The notes under the pieces were generated by a model, which did no database searches, had not been told where the DNA came from, and saw only the letters and a program-made list of their open reading frames with translations. From a virus, in IMG/VR virus record IMGVR_UViG_3300024255_000172, positions 1 through 22,998 of that record: a DNA stretch of 22,998 bases. One strand, given 5' to 3'. Below, piece by piece: positions 1 to 6,706 of the stretch; the first letter of the stretch is position 1, and every line of letters starts with the position of its first letter. The position numbers and the translations under genes were made by a program.

Positions 1-34
1 TTATGAGTATTCTGGAGAATAGTACAACATAAGT

Positions 35-3000
35 ATGGCAAAGTATATATCAGGTCGTTCTAAATTAACACCACAAACTGGATTAAGTTCTGATAGATAT
101 CGTTATCTTTCTGTAAGTGAATCCGAACCAAACTTAGGGGATCCTTTAATTGGTCCATCTGCTTATCTTGACAATCTTCCACCACCAGGAAATCAATATA
201 TTGTTATAGGTGTTGATGGATATCCGGGAGAAAGATATTGGATTCCAAATCAAGGAGGTATTATTCCTGGTAGTATTACTATTTTTGATGAGGGAAATCA
301 GGTTGGAGGATTAAGTAGTACTACACAATTAGATTTTGTTGGTAATTCTGTAGTTGCAGAAGGTTTAGGTGGAATTAATCCGGGATTTGCAGTTACTATT
401 ACAGTTGCACCTCCAGGAAATGATACTGAGGTTTTATTTAAAACTTCATCAGGCACTCCTCATGGAGACTTTGCAACAGATAGTAGATTTACATTTGATA
501 ATGGATTATTTGCTGCAGGAGATAGAATTACCGTAGGAACTGGTGGAACAGTCATTACAACGACTGGTATTGGTTCGGTTGGTATCAGAACCGCAAACCC
601 GACACAAGAACTTCATTTAGATGGTGATTTTAGAATCACAGGAACAATCTATGATACTACTAATCAACCAGGAGGACAAGGAAATTTAATAGTCAAGGGT
701 GAATCTGGTCTTGTATGGGTTACACCAAATTCAGTTATTTCTGGTGCCGGTGGAACTATAGGACAAGTTCAGTTTCATAATACTGCCGGTCTTGTAGATG
801 GTGCAGATAATTTTTATTATGATTTTAATAATAATCGTGTTGGTATAGGAAGTACAATTCCAACACAACTATTAGATGTTCTTGGAGTATCTACATTTAG
901 TGGTGGAGTATTTGTCGATAATCTAACTGTTAGTGGAGTATCCACTTTTACAGGACTTGTTGATGCAAATGGTGGTATAGATGCAACTACTTTAAATGTA
1001 TCAGGTCTTTCTACATTTGGTAGTAATGTAGACATTAATGCTTCGGTTGATATATCCACAAATTTGGATGTTGATGGAACAACAGACCTTGATGTTCTCA
1101 ATGTTTCCGATACTGCAAAATTTACAAAAAATACTGATAACACATTAGGTAATACAAATACCGGTGCTGTTCAGGTTGATGGTGGTGTTGGTATTGATAA
1201 GAATCTTACCGTTGGTCAGACAATACAAGCAACTAATCTCAATATTACTGGTGTTGGAACTATAGCACAATTGGATTTGGAGACAGGAGAGTTTGAGAAT
1301 ATTGTTGTAACAGGAGTTTCTACTCTCGGTAATGTTGTAGTAGATGGGAATACTGTATCTACAAAATCTGGAGCAGGAAACCTAATTATTGACTCTGATG
1401 GAGCATCAAGTTTAGTTGTCAAAGATTTTATATTATTGCAAAAAGATACAGAATCTACCGGAACGGACTCTGGTGCTCTTCAGGTTGATGGTGGTATTGG
1501 AGTAAACAAAAGTGTTAATATTGGTCTGGAATTAAATGTAGGTGGTGCAGTATCATTTACTGGACCTTCTGTTGGTGTTGCAGTTACTCTTGCTGCTGCT
1601 GGTGGTATTACAACGACGGGTGGAGATTTATATGTCGGTGGAGATTTATATGTTGGTGATGATATAACTTTTGATTCTTTAACAGCAAGAACTGGTACAT
1701 TTACCGAATCATTAGATGTCCAAGGAATTACAACAACTGATACCTTAAGAGTAGGAACTAATCCAACAGTTAGTATCGATGCAATACTTGATGAAGATAA
1801 TTTAGTATCTGATAGTGATACTGCTCTTGCGACACAACAGTCCATTAAAAAATATGTTGATGATCAAGTTACGGCACAAGATTTAGACTTTGCAGGAGAT
1901 GATGGAACTGGTTCTGTTGACCTTGATAGTCAAACATTTACGATTGCCGGAACCACAAACGAAATAGAAACTTCTGGAGCAAATCAAACACTTACGATTG
2001 GATTGCCTGATAATGTTACTGTTACTGGAAATCTTACAGTAAATGGTAATACTGATTTAGGAGATGCTAATTCTGATACCGTAACATTTAATGCAAGAGT
2101 TAATAGTAATATACTTCCATCAACAAATGGAACATTAGATTTAGGTGGAACAAGTCTTAAGTGGAATAATGTTTATGCAAATAATTTTGAAGGAGCCGTT
2201 ACTGGTAATGCCGATAGTGCCACTAAAATATCGACTGGAAATACAAATACAAATTCATCTCACTTCTTAACTTTTGTTGATAGTAATAATTCACCTAGGG
2301 ATAATGAATTATTATACACTAACTCTGGAATTGTTTATAATCCTTCTACTGGTAATCTTGGAATAGGAATTACAGATCCAGTATCCGAGTTGGATGTTAA
2401 TGGTCCCATCATATCAAGAAGTGGTGCTCTTGTATTTTCTTCAAGTTTAATTAGTGGATCTGTAGATCCTATAACTGCAACTAATGTAGACCATATTTGG
2501 AACAATGATGCAAATCCTCCTAATTCTTATGGTCTTACGGGAACATATCATTTTGTTAATGATTCAACATATAAAGCAACTGGGAATTCTGCCTTAAGAG
2601 CAGGTGGATTTTTTAATATGGATGATACCGGAACCGCATCCCAAAGAGTTCAAGTAACTGGTGGTGCTTATATTTCCGGTAATCTTGGAGTTGGTGTTAC
2701 TAATCCATCACAAAAAATTCAGGTTGCCGGAAATGTAGTCCCTTCTGTAACAAACACGCATGATTTAGGAACTTCAAGTCTTAAGTGGGATAAGGTTTAT
2801 GCAAATAATTTTGAAGGAGCCGTTACTGGTAATGCCGATAGTGCAACAAAATTAGAAACACCTAGAACATTTACTTTAGGTGAAGGTAGCACTGATGATA
2901 TCATTGCTGTCGGAAAAACCTTTGATGGAACTCAAAACGTAGGATTTGCACTTACATTAAAAAACGTTGGTCCTGGTTTAGGTGACTATGGTGATACTAC

Positions 3001-4948
3001 AGGAAAGAAATTTACTAATTTTAATCTTGATAGTAAAGGAAGAGTTACTGGTATAAACACTGTTAGTATTGTATTCAGTGATGCTAATGTTGCTACTGCA
3101 GATTCTTTAACGGACTCAAGAAATATAGCAGCAACAGGAGATATTGCCTGGGATGTTGACTTTAAGGGTCATGAAGATGTAACTGCTGAGGCAACATTAG
3201 CATCTGTTATTACCGCTGGAACTGTTGGTTCTTCTACTCAAGTAGGTGTCGTTACTTTTGATGCTAAAGGAAGACTAACTGCTGCATCAAATATTGGTAT
3301 AGATTTCGGAAATGCTAATGTTGCTACTGCAGATTCTTTAACGGACTCAAGAAATATAGCAGCAACAGGAGATATTGCGTGGAATGTTGACTTTAAGGGT
3401 CATGAAGATGTAACTGCTGAGGCAACATTAGCATCTGTTATTACCGCTGGAACTGTTGGTTCTTCTACTCAAGTAGGTGTCGTTACTTTTGATGCTAAAG
3501 GAAGACTAACTGCTGCATCAAATATAGGAATTAATTTTAGTACGGCCACAGTAGCACAATCGGATAAAATAAAAGTTACGCAAGGAGATACTGACGCAAC
3601 TCATTATCTGACATTTGTTTCTAATGATCCTAATGGAAATTATGAGGACTTATATGGTGATAATGATTTATCTTATAATCCAAGTGATAATTCTGTTAAA
3701 ATGGTTCGATATAAGGGAAATCCTTATGATTGTGTTCCTGCATACAGTAATACTGATTATGACTCTATTTTTTGGGACACAACCGAATCTGCAATAAGAT
3801 TAAAAACTAGTACAACTGATACTACGATAGGAATGGCGTTCCCTGCATTCAAAGTGAATGTAAATCCTGGTGGAAAATTTAAAATTACTCTTCAAATTAA
3901 GTCTGATACAACTTCCTCTGATGGTGTTTATATTAGGGCATATGAATATGATTCAGAACTCCCGACTGGAAAAACGCATGTATCAAATAGTGCAACTAAT
4001 TCTGTAGTACAAGAAGATACTCGAAGAAATGCTACAGTTTCATATGAGAACCAACCTGGAAATACTGATTGGCAGACAATTAATTTTGATTACACACCTA
4101 CTTCCAGTGCAGTTTGGACATCTATTGTTGTACTAAACTGGTCTGGATTAGGTACAAATGCTCTCTGGGTCAGGGATTTAAAAAGAGAAACTATTATTAG
4201 TGAAATCACTAACATTGGTCTTGCTGCAAATCTTGATGGTGGTGCAGCAGGAAGTTTACCATATCAATCAGCAACAGACACAACAACATTTTTAGCAGAA
4301 CCTAATGCGAATGATAAAATTCTTTCATATAATAATTCAACAAATGCTCCTATATGGATAAATGAATCTAGTATTGAAACAACTCAAGCCGCTGCTGCAC
4401 AATCGACTGCTAATAGTGCTGCATCTGCTGCCTCTGCTGCACAATCGACTGCTAATAGTGCTGCATCTGCTGCCTCTGCTGCACAATCGACTGCTAATAG
4501 TGCTGCATCTGCTGCCGCTACTGCTAATGCTACTGCTAATGCTGCTGCTAATTATGCAAGAGCAACAAATATAACCAGAGTAGTTAGCACCAGTGGGACT
4601 TGGGTGGATACTCAGACTTCTGTTACTATCAACAAAAAGAGTTCTTCTACTGCAATATACATAACGATTGAGGACGCAATGTATGCAGGATCACTAGGTG
4701 GTCATAGATTATTAAGGGGAACTACAGCTCTTGTACAATTGACCGGAAATTCATTTGGAAAATCTGGTAGTACTGCGTGGTATGGAAGACAATCGATTAC
4801 TTATGTTGATAATACATCATCTACCGGAAATATTACTTATAAGACTCAATTTAGAAGATCAGCAAGCACAGATAGTGTTGGAGTTAATAATAACAATTCA
4901 TCCAACGTCACTAATACCAGATGCACTGCTGTAGCAATTGAAATTTAA
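35..4948 (+). CDS. Large tail-fibre-like virion structural protein (1637 aa)
   Basis: Probable long fibre on the virion surface, acting in host recognition. The sequence is rich in Gly, Thr, Asn and Val, with alternating beta-strand patterns such as LDV-G-S-F. Fibre-shaft motifs of the form GIG-x-x-x-P-x-x-x-L-x-V-x-G recur (VGIRTANPTQEL, VGIGSTIPTQLL, LGIGITDPVSEL, LGVGVTNPSQKI). Residues about 1222-1390 look like a globular beta-sandwich, possibly carbohydrate-binding, with many aromatic residues. Residues about 1454-1510 hold an alanine/serine-rich 14-residue repeat, likely helical. About 125 C-terminal residues form a separate domain that could be the tip. Two 77-residue-spaced repeats lie at about 1016-1164. 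ATG 35 lacks a clear ribosome site, but no better start is seen. The chaperone-like gene follows directly, as expected for a fibre. The fibre class is confident; the exact fibre is not identified. Confidence 0.85.
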   Translation: MAKYISGRSKLTPQTGLSSDRYRYLSVSESEPNLGDPLIGPSAYLDNLPPPGNQYIVIGVDGYPGERYWIPNQGGIIPGSITIFDEGNQVGGLSSTTQLDFVGNSVVAEGLGGINPGFAVTITVAPPGNDTEVLFKTSSGTPHGDFATDSRFTFDNGLFAAGDRITVGTGGTVITTTGIGSVGIRTANPTQELHLDGDFRITGTIYDTTNQPGGQGNLIVKGESGLVWVTPNSVISGAGGTIGQVQFHNTAGLVDGADNFYYDFNNNRVGIGSTIPTQLLDVLGVSTFSGGVFVDNLTVSGVSTFTGLVDANGGIDATTLNVSGLSTFGSNVDINASVDISTNLDVDGTTDLDVLNVSDTAKFTKNTDNTLGNTNTGAVQVDGGVGIDKNLTVGQTIQATNLNITGVGTIAQLDLETGEFENIVVTGVSTLGNVVVDGNTVSTKSGAGNLIIDSDGASSLVVKDFILLQKDTESTGTDSGALQVDGGIGVNKSVNIGLELNVGGAVSFTGPSVGVAVTLAAAGGITTTGGDLYVGGDLYVGDDITFDSLTARTGTFTESLDVQGITTTDTLRVGTNPTVSIDAILDEDNLVSDSDTALATQQSIKKYVDDQVTAQDLDFAGDDGTGSVDLDSQTFTIAGTTNEIETSGANQTLTIGLPDNVTVTGNLTVNGNTDLGDANSDTVTFNARVNSNILPSTNGTLDLGGTSLKWNNVYANNFEGAVTGNADSATKISTGNTNTNSSHFLTFVDSNNSPRDNELLYTNSGIVYNPSTGNLGIGITDPVSELDVNGPIISRSGALVFSSSLISGSVDPITATNVDHIWNNDANPPNSYGLTGTYHFVNDSTYKATGNSALRAGGFFNMDDTGTASQRVQVTGGAYISGNLGVGVTNPSQKIQVAGNVVPSVTNTHDLGTSSLKWDKVYANNFEGAVTGNADSATKLETPRTFTLGEGSTDDIIAVGKTFDGTQNVGFALTLKNVGPGLGDYGDTTGKKFTNFNLDSKGRVTGINTVSIVFSDANVATADSLTDSRNIAATGDIAWDVDFKGHEDVTAEATLASVITAGTVGSSTQVGVVTFDAKGRLTAASNIGIDFGNANVATADSLTDSRNIAATGDIAWNVDFKGHEDVTAEATLASVITAGTVGSSTQVGVVTFDAKGRLTAASNIGINFSTATVAQSDKIKVTQGDTDATHYLTFVSNDPNGNYEDLYGDNDLSYNPSDNSVKMVRYKGNPYDCVPAYSNTDYDSIFWDTTESAIRLKTSTTDTTIGMAFPAFKVNVNPGGKFKITLQIKSDTTSSDGVYIRAYEYDSELPTGKTHVSNSATNSVVQEDTRRNATVSYENQPGNTDWQTINFDYTPTSSAVWTSIVVLNWSGLGTNALWVRDLKRETIISEITNIGLAANLDGGAAGSLPYQSATDTTTFLAEPNANDKILSYNNSTNAPIWINESSIETTQAAAAQSTANSAASAASAAQSTANSAASAASAAQSTANSAASAAATANATANAAANYARATNITRVVSTSGTWVDTQTSVTINKKSSSTAIYITIEDAMYAGSLGGHRLLRGTTALVQLTGNSFGKSGSTAWYGRQSITYVDNTSSTGNITYKTQFRRSASTDSVGVNNNNSSNVTNTRCTAVAIEI
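2151..2844 (+). repeat. Dispersed pair of 70-bp direct repeats inside the fibre gene
   Basis: Copies at 2151-2220 and 2775-2844 are 624 bp apart (in frame) and match at 68 of 70 bases by eye. They encode the same shaft segment (SLKW-x-x-VYANNFEGAVTGNADSAT). Confidence 0.85.
3081..3525 (+). repeat. Tandem 214-bp direct repeat, 231-bp period, in the fibre gene
   Basis: Copies at 3081-3294 and 3312-3525 differ at only two positions (3148/3379 and 3152/3383). The period is 77 codons, so loss or gain of a copy keeps the frame. Synonymous positions are also conserved, which points to recent duplication or gene conversion rather than protein selection alone. Confidence 0.9.
4394..4519 (+). repeat. 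Three tandem 42-bp repeats coding an Ala/Ser 14-mer
   Basis: Units 4394-4435, 4436-4477 and 4478-4519 are near identical; the third diverges in its last codon. Each encodes AAQSTANSAASAAS-type sequence, two heptads long, compatible with a helical trimeric linker between the fibre shaft and the C-terminal domain. Confidence 0.9.
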
Positions 4949-4956
4949 AATTATTA

Positions 4957-4964
4957 AATAAATA
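4957..4964 (+). promoter_or_regulatory. Candidate T4-type late promoter
   Basis: AATAAATA in the short gap after the first fibre gene, 21 nt before the chaperone start. It matches the T4 late -10 consensus TATAAATA at seven of eight positions. Such octamers occur by chance in AT-rich DNA, so the intergenic position is the main support. Confidence 0.45.
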
Positions 4965-4985
4965 TTAGTAAATTAATTAGTTAAA

Positions 4986-5354
4986 ATGTATCATCATATT
5001 GATTCTGCACTTTTTGAGTTAGTTCCGAGAGCAGAATGGGTTTTTAGAGGAGATTTGTATTCAGGGATAGAATGGCATAATATGCATGGGCATGAAATAC
5101 CGACTGAAGCAGAAGTTCTTGCTAAACTAGAAGAAATAAGAAATTATGAACCCATGAGACTTTTGAGAGAAGAAAGAAATAAAAAAATTGCCACAACAGA
5201 TTGGAAAGCAGCACCGGATGTTGTAATGTCACAAGAATGGATAGATTATAGACAAGCACTTCGTGATTTGCCTGCTACAGCAACACCAATATTAGATGAT
5301 AATTACGAATTAGATATGGCATCTATTATTTGGCCGACAGAACCAACTTCATGA
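4986..5354 (+). CDS. Tail fibre assembly chaperone-like protein (122 aa)
   Basis: Probable assembly helper for the preceding fibre. The second half carries the pattern of the phage tail assembly chaperone family (Phage_tail_APC type): LREERNKKIATTDWK, then a spacer, then WIDYRQALRDLP at about residues 80-91. The Arg/Lys-rich start of that domain, the TDW triplet and the YRQALRDLP motif are the family hallmarks. The N-terminal half (HIDSALFELVPRAEW) is less conserved and may bind the fibre. It lies 37 nt after the large fibre gene, with a candidate late promoter in the gap. Family recognition is by motif; the partner is inferred from position. Confidence 0.8.
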   Translation: MYHHIDSALFELVPRAEWVFRGDLYSGIEWHNMHGHEIPTEAEVLAKLEEIRNYEPMRLLREERNKKIATTDWKAAPDVVMSQEWIDYRQALRDLPATATPILDDNYELDMASIIWPTEPTS

Positions 5355-5361
5355 AGACTTA

Positions 5362-5369
5362 AATAAATA
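5362..5369 (+). promoter_or_regulatory. Candidate T4-type late promoter
   Basis: AATAAATA just after the chaperone stop. It would give late expression of the 62-residue gene, the antitoxin and the tRNA island, which also have an early promoter at 5408. Confidence 0.45.
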
Positions 5370-5407
5370 TAGAAAAATATCGAAAGTCACTGTCCTGATT
5401 GGCACAC

Positions 5408-5436
5408 TTGACACCAGCACTCAGATGCCTTATAAT
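5408..5436 (+). promoter_or_regulatory. Consensus sigma-70 early promoter
   Basis: TTGACA (5408-5413), a 17-nt spacer and TATAAT (5431-5436): a perfect match to the bacterial housekeeping promoter. The -10 box is followed by AACAAGGTAAGC, a block shared with the promoters at 16737 and 18562. The -10 box overlaps the upstream in-frame ATG 5425, so a transcript from here starts after that ATG. This favours ATG 5461, 24 nt beyond the -10 box. Confidence 0.85.
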
Positions 5437-5460
5437 AACAAGGTAAGCAACCAAGGCAAG

Positions 5461-5649
5461 ATGCAAGACGAGTTTCTCACACGATGTGTTGTAGACCCTA
5501 CCAAACGCACATTCTACATCTATTCTAGTGAAGGAGACACCAAAGAAATTGTTTGTGATACTGTAGACCAGTTCATGAATGTTCTTGAGGTCATTCGTAA
5601 TAATTGCCCTGAAGATGCTTTGGTTTATGCAGAACCACTGGAGGTGTAA
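5461..5649 (+). CDS. Conserved-looking small phage protein of unknown function (62 aa)
   Basis: A small soluble protein beginning MQDEFLTRCVVDPTKRTF, with beta-rich middle (FYIYSSEGDTKEIVCDT) and a helical segment (VDQFMNVLEVIRNN). No catalytic motif, membrane segment or signal is visible. The reading frame is open from ATG 5425 (74 aa), but that ATG lies upstream of the -10 box of the early promoter and would not be in the transcript. ATG 5461 has a purine-rich AAGGCAAG just before it and keeps the 23-24 nt -10-to-start spacing of the other two early promoters. The stop is followed at once by the ATG of the antitoxin-like gene, so the two are translationally linked. Confidence 0.75.
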   Translation: MQDEFLTRCVVDPTKRTFYIYSSEGDTKEIVCDTVDQFMNVLEVIRNNCPEDALVYAEPLEV

Positions 5650-5823
5650 ATGGAAGTTTTTACTCTGAAAGAATGGGAAGACAATTTTGATGATCTTATG
5701 GAGAGAGTTGAAAACGGTGAAACCATAGGTATTGTAAGAGAAGATGGTAAGGCAGCAGTCATGATGCCTGCAGATGATGAACTAATACGAATACACACTG
5801 AGAACAATAACGAAGCTCAGTAG
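5650..5823 (+). CDS. Phd/YefM-like orphan antitoxin (57 aa)
   Basis: The start MEVFTLKEWEDNFDDLMERV followed by ENGETIGIVREDGKAAVM has the fold pattern of the prevent-host-death (Phd/YefM) antitoxin N-terminus: short strand, helix, ENGE turn, then two strands ending in the A-A-V-M/L signature. In that family this domain dimerises and binds DNA, and a C-terminal tail neutralises a Doc, RelE or other toxin. Here the tail is short (DDELIRIHTENNNEAQ) and no toxin gene is next to it; the downstream 500 bp are RNA genes. It may be an anti-toxin decoy against host systems or a small repressor; that is inference. The ATG abuts the previous stop with no gap. Confidence 0.75.
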   Translation: MEVFTLKEWEDNFDDLMERVENGETIGIVREDGKAAVMMPADDELIRIHTENNNEAQ

Positions 5824-5879
5824 TTCATCATCTGCTCGTGAGACTTGGTAGTCAGGGGAGTTTTATAAACTCTTTCCTT

Positions 5880-5952
5880 GCCCGTTTGGCCCTCTGGTGA
5901 AGGCGATCTGCTCATAACAGATAGAAGGTCGGATCGTAACCGACAACGGGCA
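5880..5952 (+). tRNA. tRNA with CAU anticodon (elongator Met or Ile2)
   Basis: Folds as a full cloverleaf. Acceptor GCCCGTT/AACGGGC pairs perfectly. The D stem is GCC/GGC, the anticodon stem ATCTG/CAGAT with loop CTCATAA, the variable loop is 5 nt, and the T stem is GTCGG/CCGAC with loop ATCGTAA. The discriminator is A5952 and CCA is not encoded. The first pair is G-C, so it is not an initiator tRNA. CAU could be Met, or Ile2 if C34 becomes lysidine; AUA codons are common in this phage, which makes Ile2 attractive, but sequence alone does not decide. Confidence 0.88.
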
Positions 5953-5955
5953 TTA

Positions 5956-6116
5956 GGAACTTGAGACGTTCCAATCAAGGTGCTCATCGGTTCGGATATA
6001 CCGAAACCCTGTTGGTGAGGATAAACCCCCTTGAATATTCACAACGGAAATTGTGTCTTACTCCATTGCAAACTGTCAGTATACTGGGTGTAACGCCCAC
6101 ATAGCATACGGATAAG
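5956..6116 (+). ncRNA. Unclassified structured RNA between two tRNAs
   Basis: No open frame of note, but many nested pairings. There is a hairpin 5956-5960/5968-5972. A three-layer element has 5975-5980/6029-6034 outside, 5983-5988/6014-6019 inside it, and 5989-5995/6001-6008 stacked on that with a 5-nt loop. Next is a hairpin 6040-6044/6051-6055 (CACAA/TTGTG). A second nested domain has 6057-6064/6110-6116 (one bulge) outside, 6079-6082/6106-6109, and 6085-6089/6095-6099 inside. I could not fit it to a tRNA, hammerhead or glutamine riboswitch. It could be a phage small RNA, a tRNA-processing spacer or decayed tRNA remnants. Confidence 0.35.
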
Positions 6117-6127
6117 TGTAATGTCTT

Positions 6128-6202
6128 GCCCGTGTAGTCCAATTGGCAGTAGACACGAAACTTAAAATTTCGACAGTATCGGTTCGAGTCCGATCACGGG
6201 TA
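6128..6202 (+). tRNA. tRNA-Leu (UAA) with short variable arm
   Basis: Cloverleaf: acceptor GCCCGTG/CACGGGT (six Watson-Crick pairs plus a terminal G-U), D stem GTC/GAC with GG in the loop, anticodon stem CGAAA/TTTCG with loop CTTAAAA (anticodon UAA), variable region of about 5 nt, T stem ATCGG/CCGAT with loop TTCGAGT, discriminator A6202, no encoded CCA. UAA reads UUA, a heavily used Leu codon in this AT-rich phage. Bacterial tRNA-Leu normally has a long class II variable arm, which is missing here. Identity is therefore from the anticodon and A73 only. Confidence 0.85.
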
Positions 6203-6297
6203 TTAAAAGGGGAAGGAGTTAGCCCCACTAGATGTAAAGTCACTCTGCGAGAAATGAAGATTATATGATAGGGTTTTCTTTGGTGAGTGAATAACAT

Positions 6298-6329
6298 GAG
6301 GTTCCTGGTGGTGCGGGAACCTCTTTTTT
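6298..6329 (+). terminator. Strong Rho-independent terminator
   Basis: Stem GAGGTTCC (6298-6305) pairs perfectly with GGAACCTC (6316-6323) over a 10-nt loop, followed by six T. It ends the antitoxin/tRNA transcription unit. The stretch 6203-6297 between the tRNA and this terminator has no gene that I can support, only a small GGGG/CCCC hairpin at 6209-6226. Confidence 0.9.
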
Positions 6330-6334
6330 ATGAA

Positions 6335-6342
6335 AATAAATA
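6335..6342 (+). promoter_or_regulatory. Candidate T4-type late promoter after the terminator
   Basis: AATAAATA five bases after the terminator T tract and 20 nt before ATG 6363. It would restart late transcription for the downstream fibre block, separating it from the RNA island. Confidence 0.55.
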
Positions 6343-6362
6343 AAAGAAAGAATAATATTATT

Positions 6363-6671
6363 ATGTCTTATACAGTAACCACAAAGAATTGTTGGTATAA
6401 TGACTATAGGATGATAGTCAAAATGTTCTTCTTAAATGATGTCCCATTTACGTTTGATGATTTACCTGTGGGATATCTTTATGATCGGGAAATAGTAAGA
6501 GAGGCATATAGTAACAAAGATTATTCGGTAGAAGATATTTACAAGGGTTCTAATTATTTGATATTAGAAAATTGTCATCCTTGCTTTGATGATATCGAAA
6601 TATTAAACCCTGAAAACTTACCAGAAGAGATACAAAATTTTTATAATGGAGAAGAAGATTTACTGAGATAA
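6363..6671 (+). CDS. Unknown small phage protein (102 aa)
   Basis: Not recognised. It is an acidic protein beginning MSYTVTTKNCWYNDY, rich in Tyr, Asp and Glu, with no membrane segment and no obvious catalytic motif. The Cys residues (near residues 9 and 71) do not form a metal-binding pair. An in-frame ATG at 6330 exists but overlaps the end of the terminator and lies upstream of the likely late promoter, so the ATG at 6363 is preferred. It sits alone between the terminator and the 1910-residue fibre gene, and the stop overlaps the next late promoter. Its position suggests late expression, perhaps in virion assembly; that is only inference. Confidence 0.7.
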   Translation: MSYTVTTKNCWYNDYRMIVKMFFLNDVPFTFDDLPVGYLYDREIVREAYSNKDYSVEDIYKGSNYLILENCHPCFDDIEILNPENLPEEIQNFYNGEEDLLR

Positions 6672-6674
6672 ATA
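6667..6674 (+). promoter_or_regulatory. Candidate T4-type late promoter
   Basis: GATAAATA spanning the stop of the 102-aa gene, 32 nt before the start of the 1910-aa fibre gene. Seven of eight match T4 late TATAAATA. Confidence 0.5.
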
Positions 6675-6706
6675 AGTCATAGAAATAGCATAGACGCAGT
6701 AATACA

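Noticed and set aside
1-34. Possible 3' end of an upstream gene
   Set aside because: Two frames end here (stops at 20-22 and 30-32) and 34 bases are too few to choose between them.
817-1845. Minus-strand open frames opposite the first fibre gene
   Set aside because: They are antisense shadows of the low-complexity Thr/Val/Asp coding repeats, with no ribosome sites or recognisable motifs.
4362-4574. Leu-rich + strand frame over the 42-bp repeats
   Set aside because: An out-of-frame reading of the Ala/Ser repeat; no ribosome site.
5848-5858. GTAGTCAGGGG shared with the endonuclease hairpin arm at 17977
   Set aside because: An 11-base match between two places in 23 kb is expected by chance.
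5956-6116. Known ribozyme, riboswitch or third tRNA
   Set aside because: No hammerhead core (CTGATGA...GAAA), no glutamine-riboswitch signature, and no 7-pair acceptor with a T-loop at the right distance.
6076-6297. Minus-strand 73-aa frame over the tRNA island
   Set aside because: It runs antisense through the tRNA-Leu gene and has no start signals.
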